Below are positions 51,301 to 62,569 of a stretch of 64,000 bases of DNA, in pieces. Position 1 is the stretch's first letter. The number at the start of each line of letters is the position of its first letter. Source of the DNA: Latrodectus hesperus (lineage: Eukaryota; Arthropoda; Arachnida; Araneae; Theridiidae); contig CM075860.1 in the NCBI GenBank assembly GCA_037975125.1, forward strand, positions 25,042,170-25,106,169. Reading direction: 5' to 3'. The notes beneath the pieces were generated by a model that was given only the letters and a program-made list of their open reading frames with translations, made no database searches and was not told the DNA's origin. Position numbers and translations under genes: made by a program.

Positions 51301-54300
51301 TAATCCACAAGCTAATGGTCCACCCATATTCAAAAATTTTTCACTAGGTGCACATGCAGCAAGACAAGATAAACCTATAATAATAATTTTACAAAGACAA
51401 TATTGTCTGGATATGGGAAAAAAATTTTGATTCTTTTTCATTTCAAACAAAATATATTTGAATTATTCCTTAAACTATAAATAAATAAAACTGCCAATTT
51501 AAAACTACCTTAATTTTAATATACTCAGCAGTACTTAAGATTCAAAACTAAACTTATTTTATCAATGCAATTATCAATTAATTAAAAAGCTGTAATAATG
51601 TGTTTTTATAATAATTAGTATGAATGCTTTAAAGCATTAATATTAATATAAAAACATATTCAGCTAAAAAACTTGCAAAATGGAAGTTAACAGAATTCCA
51701 ACAGCTTTAAAAATTTAAATAAATTCTTTTACAGCTTTTTTATTTTTCAAATTAAAAAAATGTAATGTAGGTAATTCAATTATCTTAATTGAATTTATGG
51801 CTTTTAATTCAATTACAATAATGATAAGGTATTTTTAATAAAAGTATATAATTACAATCCTAATGTTTGTGTTTTTCACTATATGGTCACTTTTTGTATA
51901 AAAAATTCAATATCTGAGATAAACAGCAGGGCAAATGTGAACAATTATTGCTCTATCTTTTAGTTAAAATATTCAATTGAAAGCTAGAACAATAACTGTT
52001 CGGCTGCCAGCTTGGATAAATTTATAATAACTTGATTTATAAACTTACCACCAACAACTCCTGCAGTATACCATGCTGCTCGGATTAATACAGGTCCACC
52101 AAGTAAACATAAGGGTGCAACAACAGCACCCATGATGCCGCTGTGCAATACCCATGCAAGATGCTTTCCATTAAGTCCTTCAGAATAAGGCATGGATCTA
52201 ACAAGCATACCACTTCCAATCATAACAGCAAAAGTAGCACCTATAGCCTAAAAATATTGAACATTTATGTATAAATGATTTTTAAATTCAAAAATGAAAA
52301 TCAATATATTAGTCACACATATTAAATCAAATATTAAATAAAAAATTACTAAAATATTTTATATGAAAAATTTTTAATTTATTGTAAAATTTTGCAAATA
52401 ATTATTTGGTATTTACAAAACTAAATAAAATTTAACTTTAAATATATATATATACATATATACTAGTGTCAGATAAAAGATATCAGAATATTTACATTTT
52501 AGTCAATAAACTTTTAATAATTTATATAAAACATTTTTAAAATTAATTTTATAATTACTTACAAGCCATGAATTACGCATCATAAGGTTAAGCAATTTTG
52601 GTGACTGACTCACAGCATAAGCAGATACTGCTGTAATTGCTATACTTCCACCAAAATAGGAATAAGTAGCTTTGATTCTATCTTTCACATATTTGGGCCA
52701 TACCCTTAAAGAATTTTTATCACAGTTAATAGCAGATAATTTACAATATTAAACTAAGAAATAGAACATTCAAACAAGATACTTACATAGATTTTTCAAC
52801 AGCCCCAGGCTCCCTTGATAGACCTATTCCATAGTAGCACAAAGAGCCAATGCCAAAAGCTGAAGCTCCAAGCAGAAGTCCTTTGCCCAAATTAAAAGCT
52901 AAAAATATAAAAGAAATATAAACACTAAAGACATACATTAAATATTATTGAAGTAAATCTGTTTGGAAACTATTTCAAAAATTAAAATTTACACATGGTA
53001 TTTTTTATTAATATTGCTATGGATAAAAGTATTATTTATGAATAATAGATACAAAAAAATTACATACTCACATACTATCCCATCAACCATTTCTTTAAAT
53101 AAAAAAATCACTAACAGTTATAATTTTTGCACAAAATGTTGCAATTTAGTGACCGCCTTATCTGATTAAATTCATGTCTTGCATTTTTTATTTTTAATGC
53201 ATGCAACTTTTAAGTTTAAAATTATGTTTTCTGTAAGTATACCAACATAATAAATGAAATTAAATAATGTTTTTATTTATTTAACAAAAGATAAAATTTA
53301 ATTGCTGTATTTTTCCCTCATATTTTAGAAAAAATTGATTAAAATTTGTGATCAATCATCTATTTATAAATGCAGTGAATAAACTACTAAGTCATGGGAG
53401 CCTGACATAAAAAATGCATAAATAACCTCATCACAAGATTTTATTTACAAATATTTTTTCATGTTTCACCACTATTGATTAACACAAATAAATATCCATA
53501 AAAAAATAGAAATTGATTTAAAAAAATCAAATCAGTAATGACTGCATTCATATAAATAAATATGAGAGTGCTTAGTCTCTGATAATCTAAGCTTGAGTGA
53601 ATAAATCCGATTACAGGAGCATCATTGAGGTTTATAAATAAATGAGCTAATGCAAAAAATTCATTTCCTTTAAGATGGAAAAAAATATGAGTCGTATTAA
53701 AAAAATTACTGAACTATTAGAAAAATTACTAAAGAAAGTTTACATTGTTCTATGCAAAGAAATTAAAATATATTTCATCAATTTCTAATCATTTTACATC
53801 ATATTCCAACTTTCATTTAGTAGAATTACAGAAAACAATTCAAAATATATTACAGAAACTAAACTTTAAAGAGCACATATGATAAATATGTTATGCAAAA
53901 TGTGAGCTAATGCCATAAACCAGGCATAGGTACATTCTAGAAAGAAAATACTCAATATTAATTGGGATTACATAAAACAAGGATAAAAATTAAATAACAA
54001 TAATTTGTTGAAAATTCTTTTTTATAAAAAGGGATGATAGAATATGAAAATATAAAAAAATTTATCAAAATTGAAAACCAATGTTATCAGAGAAATGCAA
54101 TTCAAGAAGCCAAAGATTAAGAACAATATAATGCAGAATAAGGCCTGAATATTTTTTTTAATTTTACTCCAAATTTTATTTTGTGTCAAACAGTTTGTAC
54201 TAACACAACATTCAATTACTCATATTCTAAACAAATACAATAATATTTTGCTAAGTTCATTATATAAGACCAAGTAATTGTATGATAAAAGAATTTTAAA

Positions 54301-56212
54301 AATAAATCTATTTTAAAAATCTTATAATTTCTAGAACAAAATTAAGTTTGAAATTAAGATTATTATCCTTTAACATATGTGCCATTAACCCTATAAATAA
54401 AATATTTAAATGAGACTTAAAACTAATTAAATGAAATTTGCAAATTTGGTCCATATGTTGAATAAAAACACATGCAATCAGTTAAGAACTTTCAGCTTTC
54501 AGGCTTAATATGCCCAACAATTTATTCTGATTTCAAAGCAATTACACATCTGTTTCACACTTGAGAAATAATCTGGAATAATTGGAAAAGTTAAATTACA
54601 TATTTTATACGAGAATAATTGTCGATCACTACACTTTGGTTACGAGACCATTATTTATTTGTTACAGTAAAACTCCAATTACCCAAACTCCATTTATTCT
54701 AATCGCTTTCAGAATTTCAAAAAAACAAATAAGACTGAAGAAAAGAAGGAAAATGAGAAGAAGGAAAAAAGCTGAAGTAAAGGAAAGGTATGACAAGGGA
54801 GGAGATAAGAATGACATGTCACTTGAGATAGTTAAAAATATTCTTTTGAAAATGCTTAGGTTTCAGAAGTTAGAGCTGAAGATATAAGAGAATAGATTAT
54901 GAGTGAGACCCCAGATTTCAAGCTGCAAATGATGGCAAACTTATTGAAAGTGTTAATTAAAAAGAGAAACTAAATGCCCAAATTGAAACTGCATTGAAGC
55001 AGATTGAATGTCAGCCCAAGAGTGACCACATGTGAATTTTCATTGTCAAGCGGATGTGCGACTTGCCTGCCTGCAAATAGATGAGGGCAGAAAAATAGCT
55101 AACTTTGACCAAGATATTCAGCAAGCAATGACTTTCATTTACAGCACTGTACATGCCAACTATATTAATGTACAGCACCTTAATCTATAAAAGTGTTGCA
55201 TTTATATTTAACTGAGTAAATATTTTTTCTCCTTAAAAACACATAGTTAATTCTCCCATTTTAAATAAAATAGTAATTAATTAAAATAACCCCATTTTTT
55301 CAAAAAATTCAGTTATCCAAATTTTAGATTATCTGAATGGAGTCTTGACTCAATTCATTTGAATAATTGGAGTTCTGTACTTCAAAAGTACCATTAGGAA
55401 TGATTGATTCAAGTATAGCAAAAATATGTTACTATCAACTAAAAATTTATATAGCTTATAGTTCTAAGTCCATTGAATAATACTAAATATTATATCATGA
55501 ATAATATCATGAAAGCAACAAAACATTTAAGTTTGAATTCAGAATGGTTAAATTATTTAACTAAAGCCCAAAATATTGATATGTTAGCTACTAGCTTGAT
55601 TTATATCTAGATATTTCAGATAATGATATATTCTCTCAGCAGTACAACATTAATTTAAATGATTTCGCAAAAAGGATTCTGTTTCTCATGGTTAATGCCT
55701 AAAAACAAATATGACACAAGGAACTCAAATAGATTCCAAATATATTAAAAACAAATATAAAATATTTATTTGCATCTTTTACTCTGACATTTATTTTTAT
55801 TATTGCCAATAATAAAATTTAAATAATTATTTATTAAAATCTGAGAAATTCATTCTAAACAAGTGTAAATCATTCCTAAACACCATATGAGGATGTAAAT
55901 TAAAATTAATTTCTACAGAAGCTGATTTCAAAATATTTCTAATACATAAGATATAAATGTTACAAGATATTCATTATGTTATTTAAAACACAAAAACATA
56001 CCAGTTCCTTGCTCAGGAGCTAGAAGCCGTTCTTTCAAAGATGGACTTCTGGTTGAGATTCTTGATCTTCGAAATGCTGAACGAGCCTCATTCGCAAAGC
56101 TTTTACCTTGATTTGAAAAGGAAGACCTTACAACCAATAAATTTGGCTGGATATTTAAGCCTTTTGATATATTCAAAGCACAACATCTAGCAGAAACTAG
56201 AGCAGCTGCCAT
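44937..56212 (-). CDS. GHITM: GHITM / TMBIM5 (MICS1), mitochondrial BAX-inhibitor-1-family protein
   Basis: GHITM is a multi-pass mitochondrial inner-membrane protein linked to cristae structure, cytochrome c retention and cation/proton exchange. Seven coding exons in gene order: 56002-56212, 52787-52898, 52563-52704, 52049-52247, 51276-51374, 50097-50268, 44937-45021. All introns are GT-AG with matching phases; 1020 bases give 339 residues (human 345). The N terminus MAAALVSARCCALNISKG, with Arg-rich FRRSRISTR, suits a mitochondrial targeting peptide. The membrane domain carries LCYYGIGLSREPGAVEKS, VWPKYVKDRIKATYSYFGGS, GMLVRSMPY, HLAWVLHSGIMGAVVAPL, GPVLIRAAWYTAGVVGG, ACAPSEKFLNMGGPLACGLG, SMFLPPTTALGAGLYSISMY, LLYDTQRIV, KPYDPINASISIYLDTLNIF and ends GGGSRRK, all in family order. 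The first coding exon begins with a splice acceptor 13 bases before ATG, so an untranslated exon lies upstream. No disruption is seen. Confidence 0.98.
45384..45433. repeat. Perfect inverted repeat, 18-bp arms
   Basis: AGATTACATTATCAGATG (45384-45401) pairs exactly with 45416-45433 across 14 bases. Confidence 0.9.
46140..46780 (-). pseudogene. Merlin/ISXO2-like transposase relic
   Basis: On the minus strand, a decayed frame near 46250-46360 reads KLEEESFEHLKMNF then KYNFVDPEAGTRMPKTE. This corresponds to the DEGYxHxxVNHxxNFVDPxTGAHTxxIE block of ISXO2/IS1595-type transposases found in eukaryotic Merlin elements. Further along, AKWQNKKHR and TEFMWRR correspond to the following xxKxxNKRxRGT and SEFMWRxRF motifs. 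Upstream (46451-46774) an open stretch contains LCPQRGVIPNC, probably the degraded N-terminal part. Multiple stops and frameshifts; TIRs were not located. It lies in the last GHITM intron, same strand. Confidence 0.65.
47472..48262 (-). pseudogene. Non-LTR retrotransposon relic (RNase H end)
   Basis: On the minus strand, starting near 48262, DAGWYCENLIEG and NFEAEIKAIKQAT (RNase H Glu helix) are readable, followed by FLVDS (Asp). FQWIPSYCNITGNERVDQLA (47900-47965) is the His-Asp block, and LTVCPSLDNVNS and ATLYWAARRKMANAANS end the element. The same order and the LYWAAR tail occur in the LINE at 19128-19839, so they belong to related families. Several stops and frameshifts. A T-run (47472-47484) on the plus strand is its poly(A) tail. 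Confidence 0.82.
48262..48356. repeat. (TG)n-(TA)n compound microsatellite
   Basis: About 16 TG units followed by about 30 TA units with one interruption. It abuts the 5' end of the LINE relic and follows a perfect palindrome TCCTCCCGGGAGGA (48241-48254). Confidence 0.96.
50097..50268 (-). CDS. GHITM: GHITM coding exon 6
   Basis: Acceptor TCTATAG, donor GTAAGT. Covers SMFLPPTTALGAGLYSISMY, GGLVLFGAFLLYDTQRIV, ETYPLYAYKPYDPIN. Confidence 0.98.
50269..51275 (-). other. GHITM intron 5
   Basis: AT-rich; nothing recognised. A plus-strand open frame at 51036-51347 overlaps the next exon and is not a gene. Confidence 0.6.
51276..51374 (-). CDS. GHITM: GHITM coding exon 5
   Basis: Acceptor ATTATAG, donor GTATGC. 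Two bases complete Gly, then LSCLAACAPSEKFLNMGGPL and ACGLGAVFAASL. Confidence 0.98.
52049..52247 (-). CDS. GHITM: GHITM coding exon 4
   Basis: Acceptor TTTTTAG, donor GTAAGT, 66 codons plus one base. Covers AIGATFAVMIGSGMLVRSMP, HLAWVLHSGIMGAVVAPL and IRAAWYTAGVVG: the core membrane segments. Confidence 0.98.
52563..52704 (-). CDS. GHITM: GHITM coding exon 3
   Basis: Acceptor CTTTAAG, donor GTAAGT. VWPKYVKDRIKATYSYFGGS then a hydrophobic helix to MMRNSWL. Confidence 0.98.
52787..52898 (-). CDS. GHITM: GHITM coding exon 2
   Basis: Acceptor TTTTTAG, donor GTAAGT. FNLGKGLLLGASAFGIGSLC then YYGIGLSREPGAVEKS: first membrane helix. Confidence 0.97.
52899..56001 (-). other. GHITM intron 1 of the coding region (3.1 kb)
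   Basis: AT-rich, with a pogo/Tigger-like element at 54665-55377. Other parts, including the open frame at 52963-53169, show nothing recognisable. Confidence 0.65.
54665..55377. mobile_element. pogo/Tigger-like DNA element relic (713 bp)
   Basis: The left end CAGTAAAACTCCAATTACCC and the complement of the right end CAGAACTCCAATTATTC form imperfect terminal inverted repeats (with a 2-base indel). TA flanks both sides (54663-54664 and 55378-55379). CAG-starting ends with an 'ATTATCCAAA' style and TA duplication are typical of pogo/Tigger elements; a further ATCCAAATTTTAGATTATCT stretch lies near 55316. The interior has a lysine/arginine-rich open stretch (54720-54885) but no recognisable catalytic motif. 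Internally deleted compared with full pogo-type elements (usually 2-3 kb). Confidence 0.62.
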
Positions 56213-56225
56213 GGTTGAAGATTTT
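56002..56225 (-). CDS. GHITM: GHITM first coding exon (with 13-base 5' UTR)
   Basis: Acceptor TTTTTAG just before 56225; ATG at 56210-56212 in context CAACCATGG; donor GTATGT. 70 codons plus one base. Encodes the presumed mitochondrial presequence (basic, Ser/Ala-rich, few acidic residues). Confidence 0.95.
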
Positions 56226-58794
56226 CTAAAAATTTAAATAAAAATGAGCAAAATTATTGAAATATGTTTCAGCTGTTACAATAAAATTATTAAAACAGTA
56301 TGATAATTACATCCCACAATCATAAAATAATAATACATTTCCATTAGCAATAGCAGGAAATCAACAAGGTACATCATTATATCAATATATAGTTAAGACA
56401 TTCTAACTAGCATAATTAAAATTCCATATAAATTTCTATACCAAAAATTTATGATTATGAATTCCTGAATTTTTCAATGCATACCTATAAAACAAAGCAT
56501 ATATCTTATACATATGCATTATAGTTTTTTCGGTGTTTATCAGTATCCCATTGATTACTTTCATCAAATATTCTGTTCTGACTTAACCACAGAAATTTTT
56601 GCCTTATTAAATAAGCCCAATTAATACTAACAATGCATTTTTATTCGAATACAGAAAGACACAGTGATCATATATTTATGATATAAATTATATAACTTAA
56701 CTGTACCTGTTTATTAACCAAAATATGAGTTAAGAATAAAATTTCAATAGAAAATGCATGCATAAAATAATATATAAAAATAAATAGGAAGATTTGTCAG
56801 TAAATTGCAGCATTTGTCCACATATTTTTAGTGGAAATGCCTAATAAGTAATAATTTTTTTCACAGCAAGTTTTCTTTTCAAATTTGTTGACGAAGAAAA
56901 TATTTTAAAAAGTACGTATTTATCTTTGATTTTGAGCTAAAAAAGTTTAAATTTCAGTGGAATATTCTTTTTAATATTGCTTATTAAGATAAAAAAGGAA
57001 AAATTGCAAATAAAAAAAATCTGAAACTTAAAAATAAAAAATATATAATTTTAACTGCATTACACAATATGTTGCAAATGTTCTTGTAATATTTACCAAT
57101 TAAAATTTTTTGATAGAAAATTTTATTATATATATTCCCTTTAAAAAATAAATACTGTACGTAAAATGTAAATACTAATAAAACCCTATTAATAGGTTAA
57201 ATCTGACTTTTGAGCACTGAAATATTTTAAATTAAAATTTTTAGAGATTAATATTATAGGGCAATTATAGAATATATTAGTTGAAATATGACTATGATTC
57301 ACTATTTGACACTAATTAGGCATACAAGAAACTTTACAAAAAACTATCTTTAAACTCATTTATTCAAATATCATAAATGACTTTGAATTTATATAAAAAT
57401 GTTTTTATGTATGGATTAATGTTTTTATTTTTCTGTACTATTATCTGTACCATTTTATTACCATGCACAATAAAAGCCAATAGAAGAAAACAACCAGAAA
57501 AAATTCATTAATCTACACAGATTTTTATGTTTTTCTTCATAACTTTTGATTTATGGTACAGGTGCCGTATAATCCATGGCCCAAATTCTGAGATTGGCAA
57601 ATTTTTGGCAGATTTTCTTATGTATCTGGCAACTTTTTGTTACGTCATACATATGGAGACCTATAAGAATTATACAAAAAATTCTATTTTGGTAACCCTT
57701 GTATTTATGTCATCACTCACGTCACGATTTGTCATCTTGGCAACATTTCGTCATCGCCAAAAAAATTCAAAATTTGGAATCGTGGATTATACGGCACCTG
57801 TGCCTGATTTATATTCATTTGTTGGATAGAAGGAAACTTAGAAAACACCTACAGCCCCAGACCAATAAATATACTAGCAAACATCGGAAACCGAAAAAAC
57901 TTTCTTCTATGTTTAAGATTGATGTTAGAAACTTTTACTTCAAGAGCACCCATCCAGACATGAGAAAACATTATTCATTAGTGACGGAATTTTGACAATA
58001 TATAATAAAAAAGCAAACACTTTTAAATTGTTTCAATATCTATCACATTTGTGGTTTGGATAGATTTTGCATAGATAATGAAATCCATTCACACATAACA
58101 AGAATGGAAATTCTGAAAAATCCCAAGAGCCCACCTTGACAAAAATAGCAACATATACTTTCTTTGTTCAATAAAGATCGATGTCAACAGTGATTGTTCA
58201 ATAGTGAATCAAATAAAATTACCTAACAGTAAGCTATGATTGATATAAACTTTGACCACTAATAGTAATTTTATTGGTATAAAGTATTCTACGAAAATAT
58301 CATCTTTAAAAGTTTGTGGTGCGCCAGATGTAAACTGGATTGTATGATCTCTAATTTAATTAAATGTATTGGCGAACTTCCCAGAATTACTTTTGTTCAT
58401 TCCTACTTTACACTCATATGTATGACGCATTTTACTTATGTAACAAGAATTGCATTTTCTGTTCAAAAGAAAGAACACAACAAATATTTGAATCTAAGAA
58501 AGTAAGAATCTACAACAATCACCTCAAATTTTAATTAACAAAAATCCATAAATGTTTTAAATTTCTACAAAAACATTATAATTTTTCAACAGAAAAAAAT
58601 CTGGAATAATCAACAAAAGTAATTTAAATATTTTTCAATATTTTTAATTCAGTAGAAACAATAAAAAAAGGTCATATTTTTCTAATCAAATTACTTTCCA
58701 AATAGATTAAAATTTTAATCATCTTAATAAAAACTAAATATGGTTTTGGTTCTCTAAATTGTAAACATAAGCATATGCGGCATGTGAAACTTAC
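56226..58794 (-). other. Putative 5' UTR intron of GHITM
   Basis: Lies between the acceptor at 56226-56227 and a candidate donor near 58794. Holds MITE copy 2 (57558-57801). Open frames at 57527-57829 and 57699-57995 are read through that MITE and its flank and are not genes. 58314-58505 is also unsupported. Confidence 0.4.
57558..57801. mobile_element. MITE copy 2 (inverted-repeat element)
   Basis: Perfect 19-bp terminal inverted repeat: ACAGGTGCCGTATAATCCA at the left and its complement at the right. About 244 bp, non-coding, internally similar to 34801-35056 over its whole length. Inverted similarity continues imperfectly inwards (CCAAATT(C/T)TGA). Superfamily unknown. Confidence 0.78.
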
Positions 58795-58900
58795 TTGAAA
58801 AACTTATATATGAATTGAATCCAGAATAATAAGAACTTTTTAAATTTAAAATAAGTTTTCGCGAATACAAATACTTCGTTTTAAGTGACTTATATCGTCA
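58795..58900 (-). other. GHITM: Candidate untranslated first exon of GHITM
   Basis: A good donor GTAAGT (minus strand, 58789-58794) is preceded by sequence that becomes less AT-rich towards 58860-58960, as a promoter-proximal region might. There is no direct evidence for transcription. Confidence 0.25.
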
Positions 58901-59728
58901 ACACACTGGATTACAAGGGACAACTCTGAAACTGTATGCGCAAATTGTTTGTATGATGCAATTTTAATTTTGTCAATGAAAGAAAAAAACTTAATGATTC
59001 TAGAATTTTCTAACGACTCTTCTTCTTTTTTCTCTAGAAATATCTGTGTGGAAAAGATATTTACTTAAGAATCATAAATATTTAAATCAGATAGAGAATT
59101 TCCCACGTGCTTATTTATCCATAACAAATGGAATTTGCAGGTTAAATAAACATTTCTCTTTAATACATATGAAAAAGTTAGAAAGGCAAGAATTTTGATC
59201 GGATTTCATTAAAAAATAATAATTCCAGACTGTCTTCTAAGAATTTTAACACAAGATCTAATACCTCACGAAACTGAAATAACTGGAATTTATGTCATGG
59301 AAAATCTTGAATCACAGATTTTCCTTTAAACCTCTGTAACCCCTGTAATTTTCCTGTAATTGAGGAGCCATATTGTTTGAGGAAAGAAAGAAAAATTCCT
59401 GCTTATTAAATAGGCTGTATCTTATTAAGGTTCAGTTTACTTTTTTTATAATTATAAGCAGTATTTTTATCACCTGAGTTAAAATAAAAAGAAAAAGTGA
59501 TTATGTGAATCATATAGATGCACAAACAGACGGACCAGAAAATGGCATAGAATAATATATCTGTAATATTTGAATATTACTGAAATTCGGTTTTTCTTAA
59601 ACATTACTTTTTTGTAATCTGTTTGATTATTATTTAATCCATAAATATTTGAAATAAAATGTCCTTAAGTTATATTTAAATATTTAAATTGATTTTGTAC
59701 TCATGCAACATTTGTGTACTTAGAAATA
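58901..59728. other. Intergenic sequence left of the Tc1-like element
   Basis: No gene or repeat recognised. Confidence 0.5.
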
Positions 59729-59756
59729 CACTGCTCAAAACAATTAAAGGATATTG
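59729..59756. repeat. Tc1-like element left TIR
   Basis: 28 bases, exact complement of 61228-61255. Confidence 0.95.
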
Positions 59757-59990
59757 TAAGTTTTACATAAAATAAAGATATAAGCGAAATTTTTTTTTGC
59801 TGAAAATGGAAAAAGGTAATCACAAATGAAAATTTTTCTGATTTTCAAATTGTGGAGTATGCTAATTTTGAATTCGACGTCAAAAACGTCACTTGAGCGG
59901 CAGTGAATGAAATTTGACTTTCAACTGAATAAAAGACAATGAATACAAGGATGATCGGTATTCAGTGACTGCTTTGTTTCGAAGAATACG

Positions 59991-61018
59991 ATGTCTCAGC
60001 GAAGTCATTTAACCGATTCAGAAGCTTGGAGAGTTGTTGGTAGGTTAGAAGGGGGCCAAACTCAAGCCGGAGTAGCGCAAGCCATTGGAGTGTTACAAAG
60101 TGTGATGTCCAGGATCTGGAACCGTTTTTAGGAAACTGGAAATGCAGGCCGAAGACCAGGTCAAGGTCTAGATGGGCAACAATGCCCAATGAAGATTATT
60201 ATTTAGTGTTAACGGCTCGGAGACACCGAAATATGAATGCTACTCTTCTCCAACAACACCTTCGCTCGGATACAGACACCACGGTTTCAACTCAGACTGT
60301 CCAAAACCGGCTCCATGGTGTAGGTCTATATGCTCGCCGACCAATGGTATGTTTTAAACTAACATCAATGCATCGTCGCGACCGCAGGGAGTGGGCAGCA
60401 GAGTATGTGAACTGGAGGAGAAATGAATGGAGCTATGTTTTTTTCTGACGAGTCCCGTTTTTCTGTTCATCCTGATAATAGGCGTATTTTCATCTGGAGG
60501 GACCGTGGCAGTATGAATAATCCAGCATTCGTGCACGAAAGTGTCAGATTTGGCGGTAGGGAGTGTTGGTGCATGATGGCATCTCCATTAACGGACTCAC
60601 AGACCTTTATATCATTAGAGATGGACCTCTGACTGTTCGCCGATATAGGGATGAGATCCTCAGACCTATTATAGTCCCTTAAGCTGCAGCAATCGGAGAT
60701 GACTTCATTTTAATGGACGATAACTACAGGCTACATCGTGTCATCCTGGTAGAGGATTTCCTTTTCAAGGAAGGAATCGTACGAATGGAATTGCCAGCGT
60801 GTTCTCCAGACATGAATCCAATAGAACACGTTTGGGACGCTCTAGGAAGACGAGTTGCTGGCTACCAACCACCCCCACAAACTCTCCAAGAACTGGAAAG
60901 AGATCTTCTGGAAGAGTGGGACAGAATACCCCGACTCGTGATTAATAGCCTCATTAACTCCATGCCTCCAAGGTATTCAACGTTACTGGCCGTCCGTGGA
61001 AACCATACCCCCTACTGA
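59991..61018 (+). pseudogene. Tc1-like transposase, disrupted
   Basis: Starts at ATG 59991 (MSQRSHLTDSEAWRVVGRLE, the first helix-turn-helix). TAG at 60129-60131 interrupts it at codon 47. A frameshift occurs near 60175, before PNEDYYLVLTARRHRNMNAT, then QTVQNRLHGVGLYARRPMV (second DNA-binding half). A T-run at about 60435-60447 shifts the frame into FFSDESRFSVHPDNRR (first catalytic Asp). Another shift follows near 60590-60640, and TAA lies at 60680-60682 just before GDDFILMDDN (second Asp). The last part, CSPDMNPIEHVWDALGRRVA (catalytic Glu), is open to TGA at 61016-61018. All DDE residues are visible, but the gene cannot make the enzyme. Confidence 0.93.
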
Positions 61019-61227
61019 AAATGACTTCCTTTGAAGACAACACCTTTTCTTATTCTTTTTTTCTCATCTGCACAAATTGCGTTTTTTCCTTTTGTACACA
61101 AATGCGCAATAAAATGCAATTTTTTCTGCCAAACATGTGTAATTTATTCTCATATAACCTACTACGTCTGTCGACCACGTATCAATCAGCTAAAAAGTTT
61201 CCCAGCCACAAGATCCTCCTAAAACCG

Positions 61228-61255
61228 CAATATCCTTTAATTGTTTTGAGCAGTG
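61228..61255. repeat. Tc1-like element right TIR
   Basis: 28 bases, exact complement of 59729-59756. Confidence 0.95.
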
Positions 61256-61257
61256 TA

Positions 61258-62569
61258 TATAAGGTGTTAATTTCCATGTATAATATTTCTTAGTAAAATT
61301 CTAATACCAGTTTTTGTCAATAATTATTACGTATTTATTGCGAAGCCAGTCATTCCATAAAATCTTTTGAAAATCCAATTTATTTTTTGAAGTTCCTCTG
61401 TAGATTTTCAAAATATTAAATAATAATCTTAATTATAATTTCTTATTAATAAGAATTTTTTTAACATGAAATGAAAATCAGCAGTACTTTTGCAAATCTT
61501 CTTCAATATTTTTAATACCTATTTATAATTGAAATGTAATAAAAAAGGCTTAGATATTCCATTCAATTGTTTTGATATTCGATATAATTATAAATTCGTT
61601 TATACCAGTTATTGGTTTTAAAATGAAGTTTTGATTTATAACATATCATTCAAATGTATTAATAGTCCTAATGAAATGTCATTACATTTATACTTAAAAA
61701 AATTGTTAAAAATATTTATATCAATTATATCCTACTAAAAATATTATTTTTAAAAATTTGGGTCCTTAATGGTCTTACGTGATCTTTCAGGGAAATTCAA
61801 AGCATTTTTGCTTAAAAAAATTAAGGAGCAATCACATTTTTACACACGATATATGTTAATAAAATTACTTAAATAAATATTCTCTAGATATTAGTCATTT
61901 TGTTTTCTTGCACTCATATTTTGGATTCAGGATAGTAACTTTTTAATTATTATAAAAGGCTAAAAAATAATTAATTTAAAAAAGTCTTAATTTTAATTGT
62001 AAAAAACTTTTAAATTCAAATCTTAATTCGACATACGTGACAAAAAATGCATGAAAGAGATTTATGAAAGATAAAATATTTACGCATGAAATATAAAATA
62101 TTTTTGATCCTAGCAACTGTATAATTTTGTTTTATTTATTCACTGATATCAATTAAAAATGGGAAGAGATTTTAGATTTATAAATTTGATCTTTGATGAG
62201 TTTGTCAGAAATATGTAATAAATACTCTAATGTGACAAGAAAATATATTTTCATTTTGATACGCATTAATTTACTATTCAATATAGTACATTCTATTCAA
62301 TATAGAATAATCATACAACTAAACCATTATTCGTGGTATATTATGATCTTAAGGAAAACGGATCTATCAGTACTTTTTCGATTTCAAATGGACTTGCAAT
62401 TGAAAAGAATGATCTTCATGCAATAAGATACATCGAGATTCGTCTGCACAACGAACTAAAGTCGTTGATCGAGCAGACATTTAAAATCCCACTTGAGAGT
62501 TGCAGAAGGAGTTGTGATTCCATATGTACGGTAACTGAGAATAACTCTGGATCATAAGTTCTTCTTCTT
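61258..62569. other. AT-rich sequence between Tc1-like element and LINE tail
   Basis: No gene recognised. Overlapping open frames at 62193-62557 contain no known motif. Confidence 0.5.

Larger units (their letters stand above)
59729..61255 (+). mobile_element. Tc1-like DNA transposon (1527 bp)
   Basis: Perfect 28-bp terminal inverted repeats (59729-59756, 61228-61255) starting CACTGCTCAAAACAATTAAA. TA flanks both ends (59727-59728, 61256-61257), the target duplication of Tc1/mariner elements. It encloses one disrupted transposase gene on the plus strand. Intact ends mean it could in principle still be moved by a related enzyme in trans; that is inference. Confidence 0.95.

Noticed and set aside
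57527..57995. Two open frames of about 100 codons
   Set aside because: They read through MITE copy 2 and its flank; the MITE is non-coding and the frames are not shared with copy 1.
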